DNA of 64,000 nt from Duganella sp. CF458 (GCF_900113115.1 NZ_FOOF01000003.1:248001-312000), one strand, 5' to 3'; numbered from the stretch's first letter, positions 43,952 through 54,036 are shown. A program made the numbers and translations. The notes: generated from the sequence alone by a model not told the origin.

Positions 43952-45843
43952 GCCTGCATCTCTTTTTTCAGGAAGGCTTCAAACATCAGCACGGTCCAGA
44001 TCGGCGCGCTGTAATCGCGCCGGCCGGACAGGTGCTGTTCCACCAGTTCACGCAGGTAGTCCTGGTTGAACATGCCGGTGTCGGCCAGGGTCGGGCCCAG
44101 CAAGGCCTGCTGCACGCGCTCGCGCAGCGGACCGCGGAACCAGGCCGCCAGCGGCACCGCAAAGCCCTGCTTGCGGCGGTACAGGATATCGTGCGGCAGG
44201 TACTTCTCCATCGCCTTCTTGAAGATGTACTTGCCTTCGCTGCCCTTCAGCTTCATCTCGGGCGGCAGGCCGGAAATCCACTCCACCAGCTTGTGGTCCA
44301 GCAGCGGCACCCGCACTTCCAGCGCGTGCGCCATCGAGGCGCGGTCAACCTTGGTCAGGATGTCGCCCGGCAGGTAGGTCTTCATGTCCAGGTACTGGAT
44401 CATCGACAGCGGGTCGTCGGTCGGCGACTTGGCCGCGTGCCCGCGCATCACGTCGATCGCGCTATAGCCCTGCAGGCCGGCGCGGAATTTGGCCGAGAAC
44501 AGGCGCGCGCGCATGGCGTCCGACATGATCGAGACGCCGTGGAAATAGCCTTCCACCAGGTCGCGCGACAGCGCCTCGAAGGTGGTCTTGGCGCGCAACA
44601 CGCGCGGCGCCCAGTCGGCCTTGGGATACATGCGGCCCAGGGTGCCGAACACCGGCTTGCGCAGCGCTTCCGGAATGCGCCCGCGCACGCTCTGTTCCGC
44701 CATGGCGTAGCGGTAGCGGCGGTAGCCGGCCAGGTTCTCGTCGCCGCCGTCGCCCGACAGCGCTACGGTGACGCGCTTGCGCGCCAGCTGGCATACCCGG
44801 TAGGTGGGAATGGCCGAGCTGTCGGCATACGGCTCGTCGTACAGGTGGGCCAGGGTATCGAGCAGGCCGTAGTCGTCGGTATCGACGGTTTCCACGAAAT
44901 GGTCGGTCTTGTACAGCTGGGCCACCTGCCGCGCGTATTCCGATTCGTCGAAAGCCTTGTCCTGGAAGGCAATCGAGCAGGTATGCACGGCGCCTTCGTC
45001 GAGGCCGGCCATCATCGCCACCACGGCGGAGGAATCGACGCCGCCCGACAGGAAGGCGCCCAGCGGCACTTCCGCCACCAGGCGGATCTTGACCGCTTCG
45101 CGCAGGCGCTCCACCAGCTCGCCCTGGGCGTCGCTCTCGGTCATCTTCTCGTGCAGCTTGAACGGCACGTCCCAGAACTGCTCCGGCCTGGCCAGCGGCG
45201 CGCCGACCTTCTGCGTCAGCCGGAATCCGGGCGACAGCTTGAGCGCGCCCTTGTAGATGGTCTTCGGCTCCGGCACATAGCCGTAGGCGAAATAGTCTTC
45301 CACAGCCTGCGGGTCGATATCGCGCGGCAGCGAAGGATGCATGCGCAGCGCCTTCAATTCCGAGCTGAAGGCGAACCAGCCATCCGGCGTCATGGCGTAG
45401 TACAGTGGCTTGACGCCCAGGCGGTCGCGCGCCAGGAACATCACCTGCTGCTTGCGGTCCCACAGGCCGATGGCGAACATGCCGCGGAAGTGGTGCACGC
45501 AATCCTCGCCCCACTCCTCCCACGCGTGCACGATCACTTCGGTGTCGCTCTTGGTCTTGAAGGTGTGGCCGAGCGCCTTCAGCTGCGCGGTCAGTTCGCG
45601 GTAGTTGTAGATCTCGCCGTTGTAGCAGACCATCACGCTGCCGTCCTCGTTGCCGAGCGGCTGCTGGCCCATCGCGATGTCGATCACCGACAGGCGGCGA
45701 TGGCCGAAGCCCACGCCCGGTTCGATGTAGATATCGCCTTCGTCAGGCCCGCGATGGTGCTGGGTGTCGTTCATGCGGCGCAGCAGCGCCTCGTCCACCG
45801 CGCGCGCGCCGCGCGCATCCATGATCCCTGTTATTCCGCACAT
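43948..45843 (-). CDS. Asparagine synthase-type amidotransferase of the XrtA locus
   Basis: A 631-residue protein with an N-terminal Ntn-type glutamine amidotransferase (nucleophile Cys2 in MCGITG, CYNGEIYNY) and an ATP-pyrophosphatase domain (LSGGVDSSAVVA, LSGDGGDENL). In exosortase loci this family probably modifies sugar acids to amides. The ATG at 45843 was chosen because Cys2 must follow the start Met. It overlaps the next glycosyltransferase by 4 bases at its stop and the previous one by 13 bases at its start. Confidence 0.95.
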   Translation of the reverse strand: MCGITGIMDARGARAVDEALLRRMNDTQHHRGPDEGDIYIEPGVGFGHRRLSVIDIAMGQQPLGNEDGSVMVCYNGEIYNYRELTAQLKALGHTFKTKSDTEVIVHAWEEWGEDCVHHFRGMFAIGLWDRKQQVMFLARDRLGVKPLYYAMTPDGWFAFSSELKALRMHPSLPRDIDPQAVEDYFAYGYVPEPKTIYKGALKLSPGFRLTQKVGAPLARPEQFWDVPFKLHEKMTESDAQGELVERLREAVKIRLVAEVPLGAFLSGGVDSSAVVAMMAGLDEGAVHTCSIAFQDKAFDESEYARQVAQLYKTDHFVETVDTDDYGLLDTLAHLYDEPYADSSAIPTYRVCQLARKRVTVALSGDGGDENLAGYRRYRYAMAEQSVRGRIPEALRKPVFGTLGRMYPKADWAPRVLRAKTTFEALSRDLVEGYFHGVSIMSDAMRARLFSAKFRAGLQGYSAIDVMRGHAAKSPTDDPLSMIQYLDMKTYLPGDILTKVDRASMAHALEVRVPLLDHKLVEWISGLPPEMKLKGSEGKYIFKKAMEKYLPHDILYRRKQGFAVPLAAWFRGPLRERVQQALLGPTLADTGMFNQDYLRELVEQHLSGRRDYSAPIWTVLMFEAFLKKEMQA

Positions 45844-47000
45844 GATGGTACTGGCTTTCTTATCTTGAGCTTGCGTTCGCACAAGCTGTCGTACATTTCC
45901 TGGTAGCCGGCCACCATGGCCGGCATGCTGTACTTGCGCAGCACCCGCTCGCGCCCCGACTGGCCGTGGCGGCGCGCCAGTGCCGGCGCTTCCACATAAT
46001 GCTTCAGCGCGGCCGCCATGGCTGCGGCATTGGACGGCGGCACCAGCTGGCCGGTGACGCCGTTGTCGATCACTTCCGGAATGCCGCCCACGCGCGTGCC
46101 CACCACCGGCAGGCCGCTGGCCATGGCTTCCAGCGCCGAGCCGGGCGTGCCTTCGGCAATCGAAGACATGGCGAACACGTCGAAGCTGCGCAGGATGTCC
46201 GGCACGTCGTTGCGCGCGCCGGGTAGCCAGACCGCGTCGGCAATGCCGGCCGCGGCCGCCTTGTCGCGCAGCTGTTGCAGCAGCGGGCCGTCGCCGACCA
46301 CCGCCAGGCGCAGGCGCTGGCGCAGCTGCGGCAGCAATTCGCGCAGCAGCAGGAAGGCATCCATCAGGGTGGCGTGGTCTTTCACGTCCTGCACCCGGCC
46401 CACGGTGCCGATCACGATTTCACCGTCGTTGAAGAAGGGACGCGCCTCGCTGTCGCCGCGCACGCGGAAGCGCTCGGCGTCGATGCCGTTGGCCAGCATG
46501 CGGCTCTTGGCGGCCGGCACGCCGATCACCTCGCGGTTCCACTGCTCCATCGCGGCCGAATTGGCATAGCACACGTCGTAGAACGGCAGCATCAGGCGGC
46601 GCAGGAAGTTGTGCTTGCGGTTGCTGCCGTCCGGGTCGGTGTGGTCGCGGCCATGGGCGCCGTTGACGCGCACCGGCACGCCGGCCAGCAGCGCGGCAGG
46701 CGCGTATTCGATGGCCGAGAAATTATAGGTGTGCAGCACGGCCGGCTGCAGCTGGCGCAGCAGGCGCCACAGCACGCCATGGGTGGCGGGCGACAGGCCG
46801 GGCTGCTTGCCCAGCGTATGCACGGTGACGCCCGGCTTGTGGATGCGCTTGACGAAGTCCGGGTTGACGCGCGTCAGGCACACAATGGCGTGGCGGTAGC
46901 GTTCGGCCGGCATGCGGTTGATGCGCTCGACCATGAGGTTTTCCATGCCGCCAAAATCGAGCGCATACGTCAGGTGGACGATGAGAGGGATGTCGTTCAT
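45831..47000 (-). CDS. Exosortase-associated glycosyltransferase (Stp2-like)
   Basis: A 389-residue GT-B glycosyltransferase with LTYALDFGGMENLMVERINR, GRDHTDPDGSNRKHNFLRR and SIAEGTPGSALEAMASGLPV, as in the Stp2 group of exosortase loci. The ATG at 47000 was picked because the residues before it in the open frame lack family similarity. The next gene on the strand overlaps it by 13 bases; the preceding exosortase gene ends 10 bases away. Confidence 0.93.
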   Translation of the reverse strand: MNDIPLIVHLTYALDFGGMENLMVERINRMPAERYRHAIVCLTRVNPDFVKRIHKPGVTVHTLGKQPGLSPATHGVLWRLLRQLQPAVLHTYNFSAIEYAPAALLAGVPVRVNGAHGRDHTDPDGSNRKHNFLRRLMLPFYDVCYANSAAMEQWNREVIGVPAAKSRMLANGIDAERFRVRGDSEARPFFNDGEIVIGTVGRVQDVKDHATLMDAFLLLRELLPQLRQRLRLAVVGDGPLLQQLRDKAAAAGIADAVWLPGARNDVPDILRSFDVFAMSSIAEGTPGSALEAMASGLPVVGTRVGGIPEVIDNGVTGQLVPPSNAAAMAAALKHYVEAPALARRHGQSGRERVLRKYSMPAMVAGYQEMYDSLCERKLKIRKPVPSCAE

Positions 47001-47010
47001 GGCAGCGCAA

Positions 47011-48564
47011 TCAGGGGCGGCGCGTGCCGGCCAGGGACTGGTCCAGCGGCGCGAGGTTGCGATCCAGGAAGGCACGCATGGCGGCGCGCGCCACCGCCGG
47101 GTCTTCATCGTAGGGGGCGAATACCATCACGGCGGCGCCGTCGCCGTTGCCGGACAGCAGTTTGCCCTTGACCTGCAACAGTTTGCCGACGTAATGGCTG
47201 CTGGTCATGCTGCCGTTGACCCAGTACCACTGCCACACCAGCAAGCGCCGGCCTTCCAAGCCGAGCATGGCTTCGCGCACGGCCATGTGGCGGCCGCCGA
47301 AGCTTTCGTCGCGCAGGTCGGCGCTGTTTTCGCGGTACGCGGCCTTTTGCTGGCCGATGCGGTTGGTCGAGCTGACCAGCTTGGCGCTGCCGGGCGCATC
47401 GCGGTAAAACAGCACGGTCAGGCCGACCGGCGGCGCGCCGGCAAAGGACTGGCGCAGCGTACCGCTGGCCGCTGCGTAGTCGGGCTGCCAGGCGGTGAAC
47501 TCCGGTGCGGCCGGCGTCGGTGAAACCAGGGCCAGCTTGACGGCCGGGGCGGCGGTCGCGGCCTGGTCGGCGCGCGCGGCCAAGGCCGGCCAGACCACCA
47601 GCACGGCCAGCACGGCCACGCCGCCGCCGATCAGCGGGCGCAGCGGCAGCGGCAGCAGCGCCTGGCTGGTCAGCGGGGCTGCGGCGGCCGCCGGGCCGTC
47701 TTCGCGCCAGAAGCTGCCGACCCAGAACAGCAGCAGCATCACCAGACCGAAGAATACCCAGCCGTAAATCAGGTGGTCGACGCCGACCGCCAGCGTCATG
47801 CCGCTCAAGTGGCCCATCATCACGATCATATACGCGCGCACCCCGTTGGCTGCCACCGGCACCAGGATCGAGGCCAGGATGAAGGCGGCGCGGCGCCAGG
47901 CGGTGCGGTAGCTCAGGTAGGCGAACAGGCAGCCGAGGGTGATCGACGAAATCAGGTAGCGCAGGCCGCTGCAGGCATCGACCACCGACCAATTGCCGCT
48001 GGGGATGGAAAAATTGTTGCCATCGCGTAGCACCGGAATCCCGGTCAGGCGCAGCGCATCGACCGTGAAGTCGGCGGTCAGGTCGATCAGCGGCGGCACC
48101 AGGCTCTCGCCCACCGGCACCGCAAACAGGATGAAGGCCAGCGGGAACAGCAGTGCGCCGGCGATCCGCCTGCCCAGCACCGCCAGCACGGTCAGCGGCA
48201 GCATGGCTGCCAGCGCGTACTGGCGCACGATGCTGACTTCCGCCAGGTCGGCCAGCAGCCAGGCCGCGCCGAAGGCTGCCAGCAGCAGCAAGGCCGGCCA
48301 GCACGGCTGCAGCGGCAACTGCTGCAGCGCCCAACGCTGGCGCCATACCAGCCACAGGCTGATGGGCAGGATCAGGAAGCCGTGCGCAAAGGTCTCCGAG
48401 CGCTCCCAGATGTGGGCCACGCTCAACGCCGTCTCATGGAACACCAGCAGCGGCAGCAGCATGACCAGCGCCACCAGCAGCGCATTGCGCGCGCCGGCCA
48501 GGGGCCCATGCGATGCGGCCGCGCCGGGTGCGGCGGCCGGTCCGGTGGAAGGTAAGGTATTCAT
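47011..48564 (-). CDS. xrtA: Exosortase A fused to an EpsI-type domain
   Basis: A 517-residue transpeptidase-like membrane protease that sorts proteins with a C-terminal PEP-CTERM signal. The exosortase part has about eight helices, with catalytic Cys197 in VVDACSGLRYL, Arg242 in ANGVRAYMIV and His263 in VDHLIYGW. From about residue 310 to the end a soluble EpsI-type domain follows. EpsI is often a separate gene; here it is fused. The ATG at 48564 gives a 25-residue Ala-rich leader. It overlaps the Stp1-like gene by 4 bases. No PEP-CTERM substrate is in this window. Confidence 0.96.
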   Translation of the reverse strand: MNTLPSTGPAAAPGAAASHGPLAGARNALLVALVMLLPLLVFHETALSVAHIWERSETFAHGFLILPISLWLVWRQRWALQQLPLQPCWPALLLLAAFGAAWLLADLAEVSIVRQYALAAMLPLTVLAVLGRRIAGALLFPLAFILFAVPVGESLVPPLIDLTADFTVDALRLTGIPVLRDGNNFSIPSGNWSVVDACSGLRYLISSITLGCLFAYLSYRTAWRRAAFILASILVPVAANGVRAYMIVMMGHLSGMTLAVGVDHLIYGWVFFGLVMLLLFWVGSFWREDGPAAAAAPLTSQALLPLPLRPLIGGGVAVLAVLVVWPALAARADQAATAAPAVKLALVSPTPAAPEFTAWQPDYAAASGTLRQSFAGAPPVGLTVLFYRDAPGSAKLVSSTNRIGQQKAAYRENSADLRDESFGGRHMAVREAMLGLEGRRLLVWQWYWVNGSMTSSHYVGKLLQVKGKLLSGNGDGAAVMVFAPYDEDPAVARAAMRAFLDRNLAPLDQSLAGTRRP

Positions 48565-49805
48565 GCCGGGGTCCAAAGGGCTGGAGCTGCGCCGGCGTCC
48601 TGCGCAGCGGGGGGGTCGATCATGCGATCCAGCGGCGCCAGCCGGGCGTCCCAGCTATACGCCGCCAAAACGCGCGCGCGGGCAGCCTGGCCAATCGCCG
48701 CCAGCCCTGCCGGTGGGCCGGCCAGCGCCGCGCCGGCAGCGGCCAGCCATTGCTGCGCATCGTCGGCCAGCAGCAGTTCGCGGCCAATCCCGGCGTCGAT
48801 GCCTTCCAGGGCCTGCGGCGTGACCAGCACGGCCTTGGCCATCGCCATCGCTTCCAGCACCTTGTTCTGGATGCCGCGCGCCACGCGCAGCGGCGCCACC
48901 GACAGCGCGGCATGCGCCACATAAGGACGCACGTCCGGCACGGTGCCGGTCACCGTGATGCCCGGTTGCGCGGCCAGGGCCTGCACTTCGGCCGACGGGC
49001 GGGCGCCGACAACGGCGAAACGCACCGCCGGGTCGCGCGCGCGCAGCGGCGGCAACACTTCCGAGGCAAACCATTGCACGGCGTCGACGTTGGGCCAGTA
49101 ATCCATGGCGCCGCAGAACACCAGCACCTTATCGGCGGCGGCGTAGGGGTTGGCGAATTCGCCGGGGGCGAAATACGCGGTGTCGACGCCGTTGCTGAAC
49201 CAGCCGGTGCGCGCCGCGCTTTCCGGCGCCAGGGTGCGGAACAACTCCGCCTCCGGCGCCGACACGAACAGCGAGGCGTCGAACGCGCCGGCTATCTTGC
49301 GCTCATAGCGCAGCAGGCGGCTGGCCTCGTAGCCGAACAGCGCGCTGGCGGGCCAGGGCTTGCGTTCGGCGTACTGGCGCCATTTGTCGGAATCGACATC
49401 GCAGAAATCGACGATGCGGCGGGCCTGCGGCCAGGCTTCGGCGTATTGCGCCATCGGCGAGGAAAACACCACGATGCGGTTGATGCCATGCTGCTGCATG
49501 GCCTGGTTCACCCAGCCTTGCAGGCCGGCGTCGCGGTAATAGTCGTAGGACAGCGAGCGGTTGCGCAGCACGGCGCCCAGGCTGCGCACGCGCGCAGCGC
49601 GCGGCGACAGGGGCGCGAAATGCGCCGAGGCGCACACCGCCTGCACGGTCGGCACATGCTGCCAGTCGTCCGGGTCGTCGACGAAGGTGGCCAGATGGAC
49701 GCGATAGCGTTGCGCCAGGTGCTTGAGCAAATGCCAGGAGCGGATCTTGTCGCCCTTGTTGGGCGGGTAGGGCATGCGATGCACCAGCAGCAGCAGGTCG
49801 TCCAC
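48561..49805 (-). CDS. Exosortase-associated glycosyltransferase (Stp1-like)
   Basis: A 414-residue GT-B glycosyltransferase starting with GTG (49805). The blocks LLLLVHRMPYPPNKGDKIRS, RIVDFCDVDSDKWRQYA and GAMDYWPNVDAVQWFASEVLP are those of the Stp1 group, found in exosortase loci. It lies 3 bases after the FemAB gene and overlaps the exosortase gene by 4 bases. The GTG start is supported by the match of the first residues to the family. Confidence 0.94.
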   Translation of the reverse strand: MDDLLLLVHRMPYPPNKGDKIRSWHLLKHLAQRYRVHLATFVDDPDDWQHVPTVQAVCASAHFAPLSPRAARVRSLGAVLRNRSLSYDYYRDAGLQGWVNQAMQQHGINRIVVFSSPMAQYAEAWPQARRIVDFCDVDSDKWRQYAERKPWPASALFGYEASRLLRYERKIAGAFDASLFVSAPEAELFRTLAPESAARTGWFSNGVDTAYFAPGEFANPYAAADKVLVFCGAMDYWPNVDAVQWFASEVLPPLRARDPAVRFAVVGARPSAEVQALAAQPGITVTGTVPDVRPYVAHAALSVAPLRVARGIQNKVLEAMAMAKAVLVTPQALEGIDAGIGRELLLADDAQQWLAAAGAALAGPPAGLAAIGQAARARVLAAYSWDARLAPLDRMIDPPAAQDAGAAPALWTPA

Positions 49806-49808
49806 GAT

Positions 49809-51011
49809 TTACCCCAGGTTCTTGACGATATAAGGGCCGAGCGCATTGGCCAGCGGCAGCGGCATCGCCTTCCATAGCTTGATGAAAAGCTGGTATTTCG
49901 GGTTCAGCGGGTTCACGTCCGGCAGTGCATCGGCCGCGAACAGCTGGTATTCATAAGGCAGCGGCTGCGCCGTGAAACCCCAGTTCTTCTTGAAGTCGAA
50001 GGCGCCGGTGCCTTTCTTGCTGCGGCCGAAGTCGAACATGCGGTAGCCCTTGGCGGCGGAAGCCTGCATCAGGTTCCAGTACATGAAGTCGTTGCCCGCC
50101 ACCTCGCGCGCGATCTCCATGCCGCCGCCGTAATATGGCAGCACTTCGTCGCGGAAGAAGAAGCTCAGCACGCCGGCCACCAGCTTGCCGTCCTGCGTGA
50201 TGACGCGCACCTCGCAATCGTCCTTGAAGGTTTGCTTGAGCAGGGCGAAATACTTCTTCGGGAACACCGGCGTGCCGAGGCGGTGCACGCTGCGCGCGTA
50301 GGCGGTGAACATGCGCTCGACGTTGTCGTCCACCTCGCCCTGCAGATTCAGCTTGATGCCCTTGCGTACCATCGCGCGCTGCTTGCGCGGGATGGCGTTC
50401 ATATTCTCTTCGTCGTCGCCGCTGATCGCCTTGCGGAAGGTGTAGTACAAGTCCTTGCCCTGCCATTTCGCAGCGCCGGGATGGGCCGGCGCGTAGTTGC
50501 GGTACTCCAGGTGGCCCACGCCAAGCGCGGCGGCCAGTTCTTCGGCGGCCTGGTCCAGCAGGGCGCGCGCGGTGTCGGTGACGGCTGCCACGCCGCCGTA
50601 TACGCAGAACGGCAGCGAGGCCAGGTAGTGGCCGAACATGCGGCTCTTCATGCGCGCCAGCGGCAGCACGCCGGTGATCACGCCGCCCTCCTCCACGTAG
50701 AAGAACCAGGTCGGGTGGCCGTAGCATTGTTCGATGACCGTTTGCCAGCCGGCGCGGTGGAAGAAGGTCGCCTCGGGACAGTGCGCGACGAAGGCGTCCC
50801 AGCGTGCACGTTCGTCGGCACCGCTGCCGAGCAATTGCACCAGAACCGGCAAGCCCGGGCCGGCGGCAACCGCGTGGCCGGTGTCAGGCGCTTGTGCCTC
50901 ACCCTGGTTTACCGGCTTGCCGGCAGCGACCGCCAGCGCAGTCGCCGTTTCCGCCTCCGCCTTGGCCCGTGCTGCGCGGCGTTCTGCCGCCGCTTCGATA
51001 ATCGACGTCAT
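49809..51011 (-). CDS. FemAB-like aminoacyl/peptidyl transferase of the XrtA locus
   Basis: A 400-residue GNAT-like FemAB-family protein of the exosortase-associated group. After an Ala-rich leader (1-50), the two GNAT-like halves follow (about 55-220 and 220-395) with ARSVHRLGTPVFPKKYF and YGGGMEIAREVAGNDFMYWN as family blocks, and MFDFGRSKKGTGAFDFKKNWG. FemAB enzymes transfer amino acids from aminoacyl-tRNA; here the acceptor may be a glycan or lipid. Start and stop overlap or abut neighbours closely. Confidence 0.94.
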   Translation of the reverse strand: MTSIIEAAAERRAARAKAEAETATALAVAAGKPVNQGEAQAPDTGHAVAAGPGLPVLVQLLGSGADERARWDAFVAHCPEATFFHRAGWQTVIEQCYGHPTWFFYVEEGGVITGVLPLARMKSRMFGHYLASLPFCVYGGVAAVTDTARALLDQAAEELAAALGVGHLEYRNYAPAHPGAAKWQGKDLYYTFRKAISGDDEENMNAIPRKQRAMVRKGIKLNLQGEVDDNVERMFTAYARSVHRLGTPVFPKKYFALLKQTFKDDCEVRVITQDGKLVAGVLSFFFRDEVLPYYGGGMEIAREVAGNDFMYWNLMQASAAKGYRMFDFGRSKKGTGAFDFKKNWGFTAQPLPYEYQLFAADALPDVNPLNPKYQLFIKLWKAMPLPLANALGPYIVKNLG

Positions 51012-51853
51012 TGCTGCCCCAGGAAAATGCGGTCCATGCGATCCCACGCGAAATCGCGCGTCAGGGCCCTGATGCGCGACTCCATGCGGTGCAGGTTGAC
51101 GTAATGGCGGAAGCGCGTCTTCAGCCCCAGGCCTTCCGGGCGCGGCTGGCCGGGATCGAGCTCCCACGGGTGGCAATAGAAAATCGCGGGCTGGCCGTCT
51201 GCCCGGTTTACGCGGCGCATCATGCCACGCGACAGCGCATACGGCAGCAGGCGGAAATAGCCGCCGCCGCCGGCCGGCAGGTTGCGCTGGCCGATGCGCA
51301 CGGTGGTGATCGGCACTTCCAGCAAGCCTTGTTCGCCGTTCGGCCGGAAGGCAAAGCGCGGCGCATCGGGCATGCCGTAATGGTCGTGCGCAATCGGATA
51401 GATCGAAGAACTGTAGCGATAGCCCGCTTCCTGCAGCACATCGAGCGCCCACAGGTTGCCGGGGCCGATCGAGAAGCTGGGCGCACGGTAGCCGATCACC
51501 TGCTGGCCGCCGATGTCTTCCAGGATCTTCTTGCTGCTGGCGATATCGTCCAGGAACTGCTCGCGCGACTGGTCGGACGCGCGCAGGTGGCCGTAGCCGT
51601 GGCTGGCCAGCTCGTGGCCGCCGGCCACGATGCGGCGCACCATCTCCGGATAGCGTTCGGCGATCCAGCCCAGCGTGAAGAAAGTGCCCTTGGCCTGGCC
51701 GTCGTCCAGGATGCCGAGCACGCGGTCGATATTCGCTTCCACCCGGCACTCGCGCTGCGGCCAGCTCTCGCGGCTGATGTGGGGTGCGAACGCCGACACC
51801 TGGAAGTAGTCTTCCACGTCGATGGTCATCGCATTGCGAACCGCCGCGCCCAT
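51008..51853 (-). CDS. Polysaccharide deacetylase, exosortase-locus subfamily
   Basis: A 281-residue NodB-family deacetylase. TIDVEDYFQVSAF holds the first metal Asp, HGYGHL the metal His pair, and YRAPSFSIG the catalytic-base side. It lacks a signal peptide, which fits the pattern of exosortase-locus deacetylases. It is coupled to femAB by a 4-base overlap and starts 3 bases after the wecB stop. It is distinct from the deacetylase at 37955. Confidence 0.95.
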   Translation of the reverse strand: MGAAVRNAMTIDVEDYFQVSAFAPHISRESWPQRECRVEANIDRVLGILDDGQAKGTFFTLGWIAERYPEMVRRIVAGGHELASHGYGHLRASDQSREQFLDDIASSKKILEDIGGQQVIGYRAPSFSIGPGNLWALDVLQEAGYRYSSSIYPIAHDHYGMPDAPRFAFRPNGEQGLLEVPITTVRIGQRNLPAGGGGYFRLLPYALSRGMMRRVNRADGQPAIFYCHPWELDPGQPRPEGLGLKTRFRHYVNLHRMESRIRALTRDFAWDRMDRIFLGQQ

Positions 51854-51855
51854 GC

Positions 51856-52986
51856 TCAGCCCCGCGCCTTCAGCCAGTCCAGCACGATGGCGGCAATGCG
51901 CTCGGCGGCGCGGCCGTCCCAGAAGTGCGGAATGCGGCCGGCCTTGCCGGCGCCGGCCAGTTGCGCCTCGTATGCCGCCATGATGCGCGCCGGGTCGTTG
52001 CCGGCGATGGTATTGGTGCCTTCGTCGACCGTGATCGGGCGCTCGGTGTTGTTGCGCAGCGTGATGCACGGCGTGCCCAGCGCGGTAGTCTCTTCCTGGA
52101 TACCGCCCGAGTCGGTCAGCACCACGCGCGCATCCTTCATCAGGCCCAGCATCTCCAGGTAGCCCATCGGCGGCAGCAGCAGCACTTCCGGCCGGTCCAG
52201 CAGGTGGCTCAGGCCGAACTTTTCGATGGTGGCGCGGGTGCGCGGGTGCACCGGGAAGATCACCGGCGTGCGTTCGGCAATCCTGGCCGCGCTTTCCAGC
52301 AAGCCTTGCAACACGGCCTTGTCGTCCACGTTCGATGGGCGGTGCAAGGTCATCACGGCGTATTCGCCCTTGCCGGCCTTGAAGTCCGCACGTCCGGCAT
52401 CGGCCGCGATGCGCGGCGCCGGAATGGCGCGTGCCAGGTTCGCGCGCAGGGTATCGATCATGACATTGCCGACGAAGTGCACGCGCCCGGCGCCGATGCC
52501 CTCCTTGGCCAGGTTGTCGGCGCCGCTTTCCTCGGTGGTGAACAGCAGGTCGGACAACTGGTCGGTCAGCACCCGGTTGATTTCCTCCGGCATGGCGCGG
52601 TCGAAGCTGCGCAAGCCCGCTTCCACGTGGATCACCGGCACGCCCTTCTTGGCCGCCACCAGCGCGCAGGCGATGGTGGAATTGACGTCGCCCACCACCA
52701 GCACGGCGGCCGGCTGCACTTCATCCATGGCCGGCTCGAAGCGCTTCATCACTTCCGCGGTCTGCTGCGCGTGGCTGCCGGAGCCGACTTCCAGGTTGAT
52801 GTCCGGGCTGGGAATGCCCAGTGCATCGAAGTACTGCTGGTTCATGGCCACGTCGTAGTGCTGGCCGGTGTGCACCAGCAGCGCCTCGACCTGCGGTTTC
52901 AACTGGGCGAAGGCAGCCATGATGGGTGCCATCTTCATGAAATTGGGCCGTGCGCCGACGACGCACAGGATACGCAAGGCACTCAT
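51856..52986 (-). CDS. wecB: UDP-N-acetylglucosamine 2-epimerase (non-hydrolysing)
   Basis: A 376-residue enzyme interconverting UDP-GlcNAc and UDP-ManNAc. It has the family blocks VVGARPNFMKMAPI, HTGQHYD, VVGDVNST, HVEAGLRS, EEINR and SGGIQEE. UDP-ManNAc is a common building block of exopolysaccharides, so this predicts a ManNAc-derived sugar in the product of the locus. The start overlaps the ATPase stop by 4 bases. Confidence 0.96.
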   Translation of the reverse strand: MSALRILCVVGARPNFMKMAPIMAAFAQLKPQVEALLVHTGQHYDVAMNQQYFDALGIPSPDINLEVGSGSHAQQTAEVMKRFEPAMDEVQPAAVLVVGDVNSTIACALVAAKKGVPVIHVEAGLRSFDRAMPEEINRVLTDQLSDLLFTTEESGADNLAKEGIGAGRVHFVGNVMIDTLRANLARAIPAPRIAADAGRADFKAGKGEYAVMTLHRPSNVDDKAVLQGLLESAARIAERTPVIFPVHPRTRATIEKFGLSHLLDRPEVLLLPPMGYLEMLGLMKDARVVLTDSGGIQEETTALGTPCITLRNNTERPITVDEGTNTIAGNDPARIMAAYEAQLAGAGKAGRIPHFWDGRAAERIAAIVLDWLKARG

Positions 52987-54020
52987 TCGTTGCTGTCCTG
53001 GTGGATGTTGTAAGACGAAGGTGAACGCACGATCTTCTTCAGGATCGTCAGCACCGATACCAGGGACTTTTCGACCCGCATCATGCGTTCGTCCAGCACG
53101 GCGGGGTACTGGCCGCCGAACATGGTTGCCGCTTCCATGTCGTGGGCGGCGCCGTTGCCAGCCGTCGGCGCGCCGCCATCGCCCGCGGCGGAGGCCGGCG
53201 GCGGCTGGAATTCCTGCTGGATGTCGCGGATCACCGTGTCGACGTCGGTATCGGTGAACTCTTGCATCTCTTCCAGGAAGCCCATCAGCAGCAGGCGGTC
53301 CATCAAATGGTTGGTCTTGCGCGGAATGCCGCCGGTGTACTGGAACACGGCGCCATAGGCGGCCGGCGTCAGGTGCGGGTTGCCGCTCCAGCCGACCGTG
53401 CGCATGCGATGCTCGATATAGGCATTGCTTTCGCTGCTGTCCATCGGGCCCAGGTGGTAGGTCGCGATGACGCGCTGGCGCAACTGCGACATGCCGGGGC
53501 TGTGCAGGGTGGCGCGGAACTCCGGCTGGCCCAGCAGGAAGGTCTGGAGCAGCGACTTCTGGTCGGTCTGGAAATTGGACAGCATGCGCAATTCTTCCAC
53601 CACTTTCGGCGTCAGGTTCTGCGCTTCGTCAACCACCAGCAGCGCGCGCTTGCCGTCCTGCTCGCATTGGCGCAGGAACACTTCCAGGCGGCCCAGCAGC
53701 GTGGTCTTGCTGGCCGCGTCTTCGCACGGCAGGCCGAAGCCGCCCACCACGCCGCGCAGCACATCGTCGGAATTGAGGTGGGTATTGACCAGGTGGCAGG
53801 TGACGATCTTGTCCGACGCGATCTGGTTGAACAGGTTGCGCACCAGGGTGGTCTTGCCGGCCCCGACTTCGCCGGTGATGACGATGAATCCCTCGCCCTG
53901 CGACAGGCCGTATTCAAGGTAAGCCATGGCCCGTTTATGGCCTTTGCTGCCGAAGAAGAAATGCGGGTCGGGCCGCAGGCGGAAGGGCTTGTCGCTCAGC
54001 CCGTAGTAGCTTTCATACAT
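52983..54020 (-). CDS. XrtA/PEP-CTERM system-associated ATPase
   Basis: A 345-residue AAA-type ATPase of the ExeA/GspA-like kind. Walker A GEVGAGKTT is at 50-58, Walker B LLVVDEAQN near 127-135. It starts YGLSDKPFRLRPDPHFFFGS, the hallmark of the exosortase-associated subgroup. The C-terminal 70 residues are low-complexity, then a hydrophobic short tail. Its role is probably energising assembly or export at the inner membrane. It overlaps wecB by 4 bases and is 16 bases after the outer-membrane protein gene. Confidence 0.95.
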   Translation of the reverse strand: MYESYYGLSDKPFRLRPDPHFFFGSKGHKRAMAYLEYGLSQGEGFIVITGEVGAGKTTLVRNLFNQIASDKIVTCHLVNTHLNSDDVLRGVVGGFGLPCEDAASKTTLLGRLEVFLRQCEQDGKRALLVVDEAQNLTPKVVEELRMLSNFQTDQKSLLQTFLLGQPEFRATLHSPGMSQLRQRVIATYHLGPMDSSESNAYIEHRMRTVGWSGNPHLTPAAYGAVFQYTGGIPRKTNHLMDRLLLMGFLEEMQEFTDTDVDTVIRDIQQEFQPPPASAAGDGGAPTAGNGAAHDMEAATMFGGQYPAVLDERMMRVEKSLVSVLTILKKIVRSPSSYNIHQDSNE

Positions 54021-54036
54021 GGGAAGACCTTGATGC